A stretch of DNA of 7,182 nucleotides. Origin: an uncultured Achromobacter sp. GTDB lineage: Bacteria > Pseudomonadota > Gammaproteobacteria > Burkholderiales > Burkholderiaceae_B. Position 1 is the first letter of the stretch; each line of letters starts with the position of its first letter. Made by a program: the position numbers and the translations under genes. The DNA is taken from assembly GCA_913775005.1 (NCBI GenBank), contig CAJYKY010000330.1, positions 1 to 7,182 on the forward strand, in the 5' to 3' direction. The notes beneath the pieces were generated by a model. The model ran no database searches. It was not told where the DNA came from and saw nothing but the letters and a program-made list of their open reading frames with translations. Shown piece by piece: positions 1-6,364 of the stretch.

Positions 1-1496
1 TAGACGGTGGGCACGGACATCTGGCCCAGCGGCACGTACAGGCCTTCATCGATGCCGATGCGCTGCAATTCGTCGGCGATCTTCTTTTGCTCGGCCGGGT
101 CGGAGGTCAGCGCGAACTTGGTGCGCAGTTCTTCCACTTGCGGGAAGTCGGGCCAGCCGAACCAGGCGTTGTCGCCGTTGGCGGCGGCAGGGGCGGAACG
201 CACCGGGTCCATCACGTCGGTGGCGTACCAGTTGGTGTTGTGGATGTTCCAGCCGCCTTCCGCCGGCGCGGCCTTCGAGGCGCGGCGGGTGGCCACGCTT
301 TGCCAGTCCATGGCGGCCAGGTTGACGTTAAAGCCCGCCTTGCGCAGCGCTTGCGCCATCACCACGGGCTGCGCAGAGAGCGTGCCCACGTCGGTCGCGT
401 GCATGACGAGGATGGGGGTGTTGTCGTAGCCCGCTTCCTTCAGCAAGGCCTTGGCCTTTTCGATGTTGGACGGGACGACGACGTCTTTGCCGATATCGGT
501 TTCCAACGGCGTGCCGCAGCCCCACAGCGATGCGCAGGTCTTCCAGTATTTCGGATTGCCCACCAGCGCCTTCATCACATCTTCCTGGCCGATGGCGTAC
601 ATCGCGGCCTGGCGGATCTTCTTGTTGTTGAACGGCGGGTGCTTGAAGTTGAAGCGGTACATCGTGAAGTAGCCGACCGGGCTGAGCGACTCTTCCTTCA
701 GATCCTTGTTGCCTTCGATCATCGGCAACAGGTCATACGGGAACTGCTCGACGAAATCGATCTCGCCGCCCAGCAGCGCGTTGGCCGTGGTGAGCGCGTC
801 GGGCATGACGTCCCATTCCACCTTGTCCACGTTCACGACCTTGCCGCCCGCCAACCCGCTGGCCGGTTCCTTGCGCGGCACGTAGTCGGCGTTCTTGGCG
901 TACACCGTCTTCACGCCCGGCTTGAATTCAATGACCTTGAACGGACCGGATCCCGTCATGTCGGTGATCGGCTGGCCGATGGCCTGTTCGGCAATGCGCT
1001 TGGGCATCATGAACGGCGCGGTGCCGGTGGGCTTGGACAGGGCGCGCAGCGCCAGGTCCGTGGGCTCTTTCATGACGATGCGAAAGCTGTTGGGGTCGAT
1101 GACTTCGATCTTGTCGGTGAACTTGAGCAGCGTGCGGCCCATGCCGTCACCGGCGGCCCAGCGCTTGATGGATGCGACGCAATCTTCGGAGGTGACCGGT
1201 TTGCCGTCATGCCACTTCTGGCCCGCGCGCAACGTCATCGTGTAGGTCTTGCCATCGGGCGAGACTTCCCACTTCTCAAGCATCTGGGGCTGGATCTTGT
1301 TGTCGGCATCGGTGGCCAGCAACGTGTCGTAGATCATGTAGCCGTGCCACGTCGTGATGTAGGCGGTGGTGGCGTGCGGATCGGTCAAACGCAGCGGCGA
1401 GTGCATCACGGATTTGATGACGGTTTCGGCGTAGGCGCCGTGAGCCATCATCATCGTTGCACCGGCCAGCGCGGCCGCTCGGACAAACTTGAGCAT
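1..1496 (-). CDS. ABC transporter periplasmic substrate-binding protein, family 5 (dipeptide/oligopeptide type), C-terminus cut off by window edge
   Basis: This protein would capture a peptide or similar solute in the periplasm and deliver it to an inner-membrane ABC importer. The reading frame is open from ATG at 1496 to the window start: 498 full codons and no stop. Family members usually run about 510-530 residues, so probably only 10-30 are missing. Residues 1-23 form a Sec signal peptide: MLKFVR, a hydrophobic stretch, then AYA before E24. The mature N-terminus shows family 5 features: a DPH motif (39-41), YMIYDTLLATD (53-63), and the signature LRAGQKWHDGKPVTSED (89-105). The last visible residues, YVPLGQ...PTV, match the usual C-terminal end of the family. 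C321 and C327 form a CX5C pair that could make a disulfide. The start is fixed by the Shine-Dalgarno AAGGGG seven bases upstream. It lies 81 bp downstream of the M81 peptidase gene. Permease and ATPase genes probably follow beyond the left edge (inferred). The exact ligand cannot be read from sequence. Confidence 0.93.
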   Translation of the reverse strand, partial: MLKFVRAAALAGATMMMAHGAYAETVIKSVMHSPLRLTDPHATTAYITTWHGYMIYDTLLATDADNKIQPQMLEKWEVSPDGKTYTMTLRAGQKWHDGKPVTSEDCVASIKRWAAGDGMGRTLLKFTDKIEVIDPNSFRIVMKEPTDLALRALSKPTGTAPFMMPKRIAEQAIGQPITDMTGSGPFKVIEFKPGVKTVYAKNADYVPRKEPASGLAGGKVVNVDKVEWDVMPDALTTANALLGGEIDFVEQFPYDLLPMIEGNKDLKEESLSPVGYFTMYRFNFKHPPFNNKKIRQAAMYAIGQEDVMKALVGNPKYWKTCASLWGCGTPLETDIGKDVVVPSNIEKAKALLKEAGYDNTPILVMHATDVGTLSAQPVVMAQALRKAGFNVNLAAMDWQSVATRRASKAAPAEGGWNIHNTNWYATDVMDPVRSAPAAANGDNAWFGWPDFPQVEELRTKFALTSDPAEQKKIADELQRIGIDEGLYVPLGQMSVPTV

Positions 1497-1503
1497 GAAG
1501 GTT

Positions 1504-1509
1504 CCCCTT
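1504..1509 (-). promoter_or_regulatory. Shine-Dalgarno site of the substrate-binding protein gene
   Basis: AAGGGG on the minus strand, seven bases before the ATG at 1496. It decides the start and gives a complete signal peptide. The core CAAGGGGA and its seven-base spacing are the same as before the neighbouring M81 peptidase gene. Confidence 0.75.
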
Positions 1510-1519
1510 GAATCGGTGT

Positions 1520-1559
1520 GAGCGGCGCGGTCGGCCGCTACGTCGTTAACGCGCCGCTC
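1520..1559 (-). repeat. Perfect 10-bp inverted repeat (stem-loop) between peptidase and binding-protein genes
   Basis: The arms GAGCGGCGCG (1520-1529) and CGCGCCGCTC (1550-1559) pair perfectly around a 20-base loop. The stem is GC-rich and sits between the peptidase stop (1578) and the Shine-Dalgarno of the binding-protein gene (1504-1509). No run of T follows it on the minus strand, so it does not look like a standard intrinsic terminator. A stem here could stabilise the 5' end of a processed mRNA for the abundant binding protein, or cut read-through. The stem is seen; its role is inferred. Confidence 0.55.
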
Positions 1560-1577
1560 GATGGCGGCGTGCGAGGG

Positions 1578-3089
1578 TCAGGCTGTGGTTGCAGGCCGGC
1601 CGGAAAAGACCGGTCCGCAAGGCGCCATTCTGATGCCGGGACGCAACCGTGTCCATGGTTGTTTTGCCGCATCCATCAGCATGGAGCCAGGCGCTGCACA
1701 AACCAGAATTGTCTGGGCGATGTCCGTGAAATCCGCGCGGAAATGCGCAGAACTCTTCACGACCAGAATGGCAGCGCGCTTGGGTTCCACGCCCGCGAAG
1801 CGGAACATTTCCTGGTCGGCCATCTGCACCTTGTTAGAGGCCACGATGATGCGTACGCCACCGATGCGCAGGCACGCGCTGGGGCCGAGGTCCATATGGA
1901 AACCGCGATAGAACGCACCATGCGTATCGAAGCGTCCATCGGACGTTTTTTCGACGATGAATTCGGCGTCCAACGGCGTGTCGTCGGGAATACCCGAGTG
2001 TCCACCTAGTGCAATCCGTACCTTGTTTCCTGCGCCCGCGCGATGCGCGGCAAGCGCGGCGGCGGGGTCGACGATCAGGCCGATGGCAGCGTCGCGCGCA
2101 TCGTGGCGGATCAGCGCGCGCAGCATGCCGGTGGTGTCGGAACTGCCGCCTGCGCCGGGGTTGTCTTGTGCGTCGGCGATCACGACGGGCTTGCTGGCGT
2201 CACGTGCCAGCCGCAGGGCTTCCTGCACGGCCTCGTCGGGCGTGTAGAGCCGGCCGCCGAAGTCGCGTTCGGCGTTGAGCACCGCGCGCGTCATTTCGTC
2301 GGCGGCGGCGTCAGCGTCTTCCTGGGTGGGGCCATAGGCCCACACGGTGGGCGCGCATTCAGGGAAGTCTGCGGCGGGGAATCCGGTGGCAAAAGACAGG
2401 CTGGTGGCGCCGCGCGATTCGATCTCGCCGACCAGCTCGTACAGGCTGCGTGACGGTTCGATGTCGGTGGATTGCCAGCACAGCGAGATCAGGTAGGGCA
2501 GGGCGCGCAGCGCCGCGTGCGGGCGCGGTACGCCGGCCAGACGCATCGACAGCAGACCAGCTGCGCGCTGACCCGTTTCGGCCATGTCGATGTGGGGATA
2601 GGTGCGATAGCAGACCAGCATGTCGGCGTGGCGCACCATGGCGCGCGTGACGTTGGCGTGCAGATCCAGGCTGGCAACGACGGGCACATCCGGGCCGACC
2701 AGTTCGCGCACGCGGCGAAGCAATTCGCCTTCGCCATCATCCAGATGTTCGGTGACCATCGCGCCGTGCAGGTCCAGGTACACGCCGTCCAGCGGCATCG
2801 CCACCGACAGGCCTTGCAGGATCATGGCGCTGATGCGTTCGAATGCATCCTTGGTGACCGGGCCGGAAGGACTGGCCGCGGCCCATGTGGTGGGCACCAG
2901 CGTGTGCTGGCTCATGGCTTCGATGAAGCCGGCGACCGGAATGTTCGCGCCCGCTACCGCCTGGAACAGAGCGGGTCCGCTGACCAGCTTGGGCCAACCT
3001 CCGCCTTTTTCTGCAAAGTCTTCCCACGTGGCGCGCGAAGGCGCGAACGTGTTGGTTTCGTGCTGAAAGCCGCCTATCCCGATGCGCAT
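1578..3089 (-). CDS. M81 family metallopeptidase (MlrC-like)
   Basis: A predicted cytoplasmic zinc peptidase of 503 residues, the usual family length of roughly 490-510. The founding member, MlrC of microcystin-degrading sphingomonads, hydrolyses linear peptides containing the beta-amino acid Adda; most relatives have unknown substrates. The N-terminal domain opens with MRIGIGGFQHETNTF (E11 is a likely metal or catalytic residue). It carries LDLHGAM (H108), SLDLHANV (D142, H144) and YPHID (H166). The spacings H108-H144 (36) and H144-H166 (22) fit the metal-site layout I recall for MlrC. The C-terminal domain has the family motif DNPGAGGSSDTT (309-320). No signal peptide is visible. The frame is open 26 codons further upstream to 3167, but the ATG at 3089 is chosen because the family motif starts there and AAGGGG lies seven bases before it. 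It is followed by the ABC binding-protein gene, suggesting it acts on an imported peptide. The substrate is not determinable from sequence. Confidence 0.92.
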   Translation of the reverse strand: MRIGIGGFQHETNTFAPSRATWEDFAEKGGGWPKLVSGPALFQAVAGANIPVAGFIEAMSQHTLVPTTWAAASPSGPVTKDAFERISAMILQGLSVAMPLDGVYLDLHGAMVTEHLDDGEGELLRRVRELVGPDVPVVASLDLHANVTRAMVRHADMLVCYRTYPHIDMAETGQRAAGLLSMRLAGVPRPHAALRALPYLISLCWQSTDIEPSRSLYELVGEIESRGATSLSFATGFPAADFPECAPTVWAYGPTQEDADAAADEMTRAVLNAERDFGGRLYTPDEAVQEALRLARDASKPVVIADAQDNPGAGGSSDTTGMLRALIRHDARDAAIGLIVDPAAALAAHRAGAGNKVRIALGGHSGIPDDTPLDAEFIVEKTSDGRFDTHGAFYRGFHMDLGPSACLRIGGVRIIVASNKVQMADQEMFRFAGVEPKRAAILVVKSSAHFRADFTDIAQTILVCAAPGSMLMDAAKQPWTRLRPGIRMAPCGPVFSGRPATTA

Positions 3090-3096
3090 CAGGCAT

Positions 3097-3102
3097 CCCC
3101 TT
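3097..3102 (-). promoter_or_regulatory. Shine-Dalgarno site fixing the M81 peptidase start
   Basis: AAGGGG on the minus strand, seven bases before the ATG at 3089. It argues against the longer reading frame that begins at 3167, which would add 26 residues before the family's conserved N-terminus. Confidence 0.7.
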
Positions 3103-3241
3103 GTTTTGTGTGATGTTGCTGTTTCGTCTTGCCTGTCGATGTATGACTTGGGCGTAGCCGCAGCCATGCCCTGTACTCAAGCTGGGTAAAGCTTCCTTCT
3201 GATCGTGAGTGGATGCGGTGGTGTATGCCGGGCTGCATGCC

Positions 3242-3268
3242 GGCGCCAAGGCGCAATGCCCGGGCGCC
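3242..3268. repeat. GC-rich inverted repeat downstream of mmsA
   Basis: Arms GGCGCC at 3242-3247 and 3263-3268 flank a 15-base loop, about 25 bp past the mmsA stop. An overlapping alternative pairs GGCGC (3250-3254) with GCGCC (3264-3268). Without a T run this is at most a weak or factor-dependent termination or pausing site. Confidence 0.3.
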
Positions 3269-3293
3269 AGCACGATGCCGTTTCTGAATTGGC

Positions 3294-4787
3294 TTACTTG
3301 GCGACCGGCATGGTGAACTCTGCGCCCTTGGCGATGCTGTCGGGCCAGCGCTGCATCACGCTCTTGTAGCGCGAGTAGAAACGGATGCCTTCTTCGCCGT
3401 AGGCGTGGTGGTCGCCGAACAGCGAACGCTTCCAGCCGCCAAACGAATGCCAGGCCATCGGCACCGGAATCGGCACGTTGATGCCGACCATGCCCACCTT
3501 GATCTGGCGGGCGAAGGCGCGCGCGACGCCACCGTCGGACGTGAAGCACGCCACGCCGTTGCCGAACTCATGCGCGTTGATCAGTTCGACCGCGCTGGCG
3601 AAATCGGGCACGCGCACGATGCACAGCACCGGGCCGAAGATTTCTTCGCGGTAGATGTTCATGGTGGGCTTGACGTTGTCGAACAGCGTGCCGCCCAGGA
3701 AGTAGCCCTTTTCGTTGCCGGGCACCTTCAGGCCACGGCCGTCCACGACCATATCCGCGCCCGAGGCGATGCCGTCTTCGATATAGCCCATGACCTTGTT
3801 GCGATGCTGGGCGGTGACCAGCGGGCCCATTTCGGCGTCGGACTGCATACCGTCCTTGACGATCAGCGCCTTCACGCGCGGGATCAGGCGTTCAACGACC
3901 TTGTCGGCGACATCGCCCACCGCCACGGCCACGGAAATGGCCATGCAACGTTCGCCGGCCGAGCCGTAGGCCGCGCCCATCAGCGCGTCGGTGACTTGAT
4001 CGAGATCGGCGTCGGGCATGACGACCAGATGGTTCTTGGCGCCGCCCAGCGCCTGCACACGCTTGCCGCGACGCGTGCCTTCTGCATAGATGTATTCGGC
4101 GATCGGCGTCGACCCGACGAACGACAGCGCTTCCACGTCCGGATGCGCAATCAGCGCGTCCACCGATTGCTTGTCGCCATGCACGACGTTGAAGACGCCC
4201 GGCGGCAGGCCGGCTTCGGTCAGCAGTTCGGCCAGGCGCAAGGATGCCGACGGATCGCGTTCAGAAGGCTTGAGCACGAAGGTGTTGCCGCAGGCGATGG
4301 CCACGGGGAACATCCAGCACGGCACCATCATCGGGAAGTTGAAGGGCGTGATGCCGGCCACGACGCCCAGCGCCTGGCGCATGCTCCAGTTATCGATGCC
4401 GCCGCCAATCTGATCGGAGTACTGGCCCTTGAGCAGCTGCGGAATGCCGCAGGCGAATTCCACGATTTCAATGCCGCGCATCACTTCGCCCTTGGCGTCC
4501 GAGAACACCTTGCCGTGTTCGCGGGTGATGAGTTCGGCCAGCTCGTCTTGGTGCTGGTCCAGCAGCGCCTTGAAGTTGAACAGGATGCGCGCGCGCTTGA
4601 GCGCGGGCGTTTCCGACCAGGCCGGGAAGGCGGCCTTGGCGGCGGCGACGGCCAGCGCAACATCTTCATTGGACGCCAGCGGAATCGACGAAGTGATTTC
4701 GCCGGTGGCGGGGTTGAAGCCGTCCGCGTAGCGGCTGCTGCGGCCGTCGTAGTGTTGGCCGTTGATGAAATGGGGAATCTTCTTCAT
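3294..4787 (-). CDS. mmsA: CoA-acylating methylmalonate-semialdehyde / malonate-semialdehyde dehydrogenase
   Basis: A 497-residue cytoplasmic enzyme of the aldehyde dehydrogenase superfamily, matching the usual MmsA length of about 500. It oxidises malonate semialdehyde to acetyl-CoA, or methylmalonate semialdehyde to propionyl-CoA, releasing CO2 and making NADH. Visible features in order are TPFNFP (147-152, with N150), LKPSE (172-176), FVGST (223-227), GGAKNH (248-253), the catalytic cysteine C281 in GERCMA, and EEIFGP (381-386). N252 stands where ordinary aldehyde dehydrogenases have the general-base glutamate, which marks the CoA-dependent MMSDH group. So does the stretch GINVPIPVPM (435-444). 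The ATG at 4787 is chosen because MKKIPHFINGQ is the typical N-terminus; the frame is open further upstream to 5048. No strong Shine-Dalgarno is present, only GAG about ten bases before. It follows the aminotransferase gene after 128 bp, supplying the second step of beta-alanine breakdown. Confidence 0.95.
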   Translation of the reverse strand: MKKIPHFINGQHYDGRSSRYADGFNPATGEITSSIPLASNEDVALAVAAAKAAFPAWSETPALKRARILFNFKALLDQHQDELAELITREHGKVFSDAKGEVMRGIEIVEFACGIPQLLKGQYSDQIGGGIDNWSMRQALGVVAGITPFNFPMMVPCWMFPVAIACGNTFVLKPSERDPSASLRLAELLTEAGLPPGVFNVVHGDKQSVDALIAHPDVEALSFVGSTPIAEYIYAEGTRRGKRVQALGGAKNHLVVMPDADLDQVTDALMGAAYGSAGERCMAISVAVAVGDVADKVVERLIPRVKALIVKDGMQSDAEMGPLVTAQHRNKVMGYIEDGIASGADMVVDGRGLKVPGNEKGYFLGGTLFDNVKPTMNIYREEIFGPVLCIVRVPDFASAVELINAHEFGNGVACFTSDGGVARAFARQIKVGMVGINVPIPVPMAWHSFGGWKRSLFGDHHAYGEEGIRFYSRYKSVMQRWPDSIAKGAEFTMPVAK

Positions 4788-4827
4788 GGTGCTGGAGCTC
4801 GAAGCGGGGTTCTGTATAAACGCCCAA

Positions 4828-4846
4828 GGGCGGCCATCGGCCGCCC
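4828..4846 (-). terminator. Strong 8-bp GC hairpin upstream of mmsA; possible attenuating terminator
   Basis: GGGCGGCC (4828-4835) pairs perfectly with GGCCGCCC (4839-4846) around a three-base loop. On the minus strand the next bases are TTGGGCGTTTAT, too broken for a good U tract. It is a pausing or partial-termination candidate rather than a firm terminator, since mmsA logically belongs to the same transcript. Confidence 0.3.
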
Positions 4847-4865
4847 GCGGGACTGGATCACGATG

Positions 4866-4880
4866 CGCGGCAGAGCCGCG
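4866..4880. repeat. 6-bp GC hairpin with three-base loop
   Basis: CGCGGC (4866-4871) and GCCGCG (4875-4880) are perfect inverted arms around AGA. It lies 20 bp from the larger hairpin at 4828-4846, so the two could stack in the aminotransferase-mmsA mRNA. Function unknown. Confidence 0.35.
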
Positions 4881-4902
4881 ATAGGAAAGACGCCATCTGG
4901 CC

Positions 4903-4928
4903 TTATGCGACGTCTTTATGCGACTTCT
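4903..4928. repeat. 13-bp tandem duplication spanning the aminotransferase stop codon
   Basis: TTATGCGACGTCT (4903-4915) is directly followed by TTATGCGACTTCT (4916-4928), with one mismatch in thirteen. The right copy encodes the last residues and TAA stop of the aminotransferase; the left copy repeats that end in another frame. It looks like a local slippage duplication. Confidence 0.6.
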
Positions 4929-6241
4929 TTGAGGACCTTGCCGATCTGTTCGAAGATCTGGCCGATCTGGGCCTCTTCGACGATCAGCGGGGGCGAGACG
5001 GCGATGATGTCGCCGGTATAGCGCACCATCAGGCCGCTGTCGAAGCACTTCTGGAACACTTCGGCAGCGCGCGCACCCGGCGCCCCTGCGCGCGGCGACA
5101 GTTCAACGCCGGCGACCAGGCCCAGGTTGCGCACGTCGATGACATGCGGCGCGCCCTTCAGGCTGTGCGCGGCGGCCTCGAAGGCGCCGGACAGCTTGCG
5201 GGCGCGGGCGAACAGGTCGTCGCGGCGGTAGATGTCCAGCGTGGCCAGGATGGCGGCGGCGGCCAGCGGGTGCGCCGAATAGGTGTAGCCGTGGAAGAAT
5301 TCGATGCCGCCCGCCGGGCCGTTGACGATGGCGTCGTGCACCTCGCGCTTGACGGCAACGGCGCCGGCCGGCACCGCAGCGTTGCTGACACCCTTGGCCA
5401 TGGCGATGATGTCCGGCGTGACGCCGAAGAATTCCGACGCGGTGGCCGCGCCCAGGCGGCCGTAGGCGGTGATGACTTCGTCAAAAATCAGCAGGATGCC
5501 GTGCTTGGAAGTGATTTCGCGCAGCTTTTCCAGGTAGCCCTTGGGCGGGATCAGCACGCCCGTGGAGCCGGCCATCGGTTCGACGATGACGGCCGCGATG
5601 GTGGACGCGTCATGCAGCGCGACGATGCGCTCGAGTTCTTCGGCCAGGTTGGCGCCCCAGGCCGGCTGGCCCTTGGAGTAGGCGTTGTGCTCAAGGTTGT
5701 GGGTATGCGGCAGGTGGTCCACGGCGGGCAGAAGCGCGCCAGAGAACGTCTTGCGGTTGGTGGAGATGCCGCCCACCGAAATGCCGCCAAAGCCCACGCC
5801 GTGGTAACCGCGTTCGCGGCCGATGAGGCGCGTGCGCTGGCCTTCGCCGCGTGCGCGGTGGTAGGCCAGTGCGATTTTCAAAGAGGTGTCGACGGATTCA
5901 GAACCGGAGTTCGTGAAGAACACGCGGTCCAGTCCTTGCGGCATCAGGCCGGCGACGGCGGTGGCGGCTTCGAAGGCCAGCGGGTGGCCCAGCTGGAAGC
6001 CGGGCGCGTAATCCATGATGCCGGCCTGGCGCGAAATGGCATCGACGATTTCCTGGCGGCCGTGGCCCGCGTTGACGCACCACAGGCCGGCGGTGCCGTC
6101 CAGGATCTGGCGGCCATCGGCCGACGTGTAGTACATGCCTTTGGCCGTTGCCAGCATGCGCGGGTGCGCCTTGAACTGCTTGTTGGCAGTGAAGGGCATC
6201 CAGAGATGGGACAGGTCGGGCAACTCGGCGGGGGCGTTCAT
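4916..6241 (-). CDS. bauA: Omega-amino acid (beta-alanine):pyruvate aminotransferase, class III
   Basis: A PLP enzyme of 441 residues, close to the known beta-alanine:pyruvate transaminases (about 445). It would move the amino group of beta-alanine to pyruvate, giving malonate semialdehyde and L-alanine in the cytoplasm. Visible features are LWCVNAGHGR (53-62), the phosphate-binding FTNSGSES (109-116), the ring-stacking YH pair (146-147), IFDEV with D254 facing the PLP nitrogen, the Schiff-base lysine K283 in MAKGVSN, and HGYTYSAHP (317-325). MVRYTGD carries R407, likely the arginine that binds substrate carboxylate. The ATG at 6241 is chosen for its Shine-Dalgarno GGAG five bases upstream and the typical N-terminus DLSHLWMPFTANK; the frame extends to 6385 without supporting signals. 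Downstream mmsA takes the product. Beta-aminoisobutyrate or other omega-amines are possible substrates. The symbol follows the Pseudomonas enzyme (also called aptA); orthology was not tested. Confidence 0.92.
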   Translation of the reverse strand: MNAPAELPDLSHLWMPFTANKQFKAHPRMLATAKGMYYTSADGRQILDGTAGLWCVNAGHGRQEIVDAISRQAGIMDYAPGFQLGHPLAFEAATAVAGLMPQGLDRVFFTNSGSESVDTSLKIALAYHRARGEGQRTRLIGRERGYHGVGFGGISVGGISTNRKTFSGALLPAVDHLPHTHNLEHNAYSKGQPAWGANLAEELERIVALHDASTIAAVIVEPMAGSTGVLIPPKGYLEKLREITSKHGILLIFDEVITAYGRLGAATASEFFGVTPDIIAMAKGVSNAAVPAGAVAVKREVHDAIVNGPAGGIEFFHGYTYSAHPLAAAAILATLDIYRRDDLFARARKLSGAFEAAAHSLKGAPHVIDVRNLGLVAGVELSPRAGAPGARAAEVFQKCFDSGLMVRYTGDIIAVSPPLIVEEAQIGQIFEQIGKVLKEVA

Positions 6242-6246
6242 GGCGG

Positions 6247-6250
6247 CTCC
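6247..6250 (-). promoter_or_regulatory. Shine-Dalgarno site of the aminotransferase gene
   Basis: GGAG on the minus strand (within CTGGAG), five bases before the ATG at 6241. It supports this start over upstream in-frame codons. Confidence 0.6.
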
Positions 6251-6335
6251 AGGGTCAGGACGATCGGCAGGCCGCTGTTCATAGGGCGCGGCCGTCGGAA
6301 TTCGATTGATTCTGGTACGTCCTACGAGGAATGAA

Positions 6336-6364
6336 AATATACGATCTGCGCAAAGGCCGCTAAC
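6336..6364 (-). promoter_or_regulatory. bauA: Candidate promoter of the aminotransferase gene
   Basis: TATATT on the minus strand at 6341-6336 is the best -10-like hexamer in the divergent region, within an AT-rich patch that stands out from the GC-rich surroundings. The matching -35 (about 6358-6364, TTAGCG or GTTAGC) is poor and touches the nearer palindrome. A weak -35 next to a regulator site fits an activated promoter. The transcript would start near 6329 with a leader of about 88 bases. All of this is inference from the bases. Confidence 0.35.

Larger units (their letters stand above)
3090..3293. other. 204-bp intergenic region between mmsA and the M81 peptidase gene
   Basis: No convincing gene lies here. 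Reading leftward from the mmsA stop, the first half holds GC-rich inverted repeats: GGCGCC at 3242-3247 with GGCGCC at 3263-3268, and GCCGG/CCGGC nearby. None has a T tract. The second half is less GC-rich and leads into the peptidase Shine-Dalgarno. I could not find a clear -35/-10 pair, although the length leaves room for a separate promoter. Whether the peptidase gene is co-transcribed with mmsA is open. Confidence 0.5.
4788..4915. other. 128-bp structured gap between the aminotransferase gene and mmsA
   Basis: No gene lies here. Reading with transcription (leftward) the gap holds three possible hairpins. AAAGACG/CGTCTTT (4886-4892 with 4911-4917) overlaps the aminotransferase stop codon. 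CGCGGC/GCCGCG (4866-4871 with 4875-4880) has a three-base loop. GGGCGGCC/GGCCGCCC (4828-4835 with 4839-4846) also has a three-base loop. The last is followed on the minus strand only by a broken T stretch. They could lower mmsA expression relative to the upstream gene or protect transcript ends. Confidence 0.5.

Noticed and set aside
1..2. A stop codon of the binding-protein gene at the very window edge (TA followed by an unseen base)
   Set aside because: The family normally continues with a tyrosine here and 10-30 more residues. The third base lies outside the window, so a stop cannot be called.
87..1511. Long plus-strand open frame (474 codons) over the binding-protein gene
   Set aside because: It is antisense to a gene with a clear signal peptide and family motifs. 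Its translation is rich in R, H, G and V in no recognisable pattern, typical of a mirror frame in GC-rich DNA.
3090..3167. Upstream extension of the M81 peptidase by 26 residues
   Set aside because: The conserved family N-terminus begins at the ATG at 3089, which has its own Shine-Dalgarno. The extension is not hydrophobic enough to be a signal peptide.
3171..3180. CTGTAC upstream of the peptidase gene as a regulator site
   Set aside because: Only six bases match the operator core, the rest of the palindrome is absent and there is no second copy.
2737..3549. Minus-strand open frame bridging the mmsA-peptidase gap
   Set aside because: It overlaps the 3' end of mmsA and the 5' end of the peptidase in another frame. 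Its translation carries shifted fragments of both and no family motif.
3405..5021. Plus-strand open frame of 538 codons opposite mmsA
   Set aside because: Antisense to a well-conserved enzyme; low-complexity, His/Arg/Gly-rich translation with no domain signature. An artefact of strong GC bias at third codon positions.
5144..6334. Plus-strand open frame of 396 codons opposite the aminotransferase
   Set aside because: Same reason: mirror frame of a conserved PLP enzyme. It also runs into the divergent promoter region without a ribosome site.
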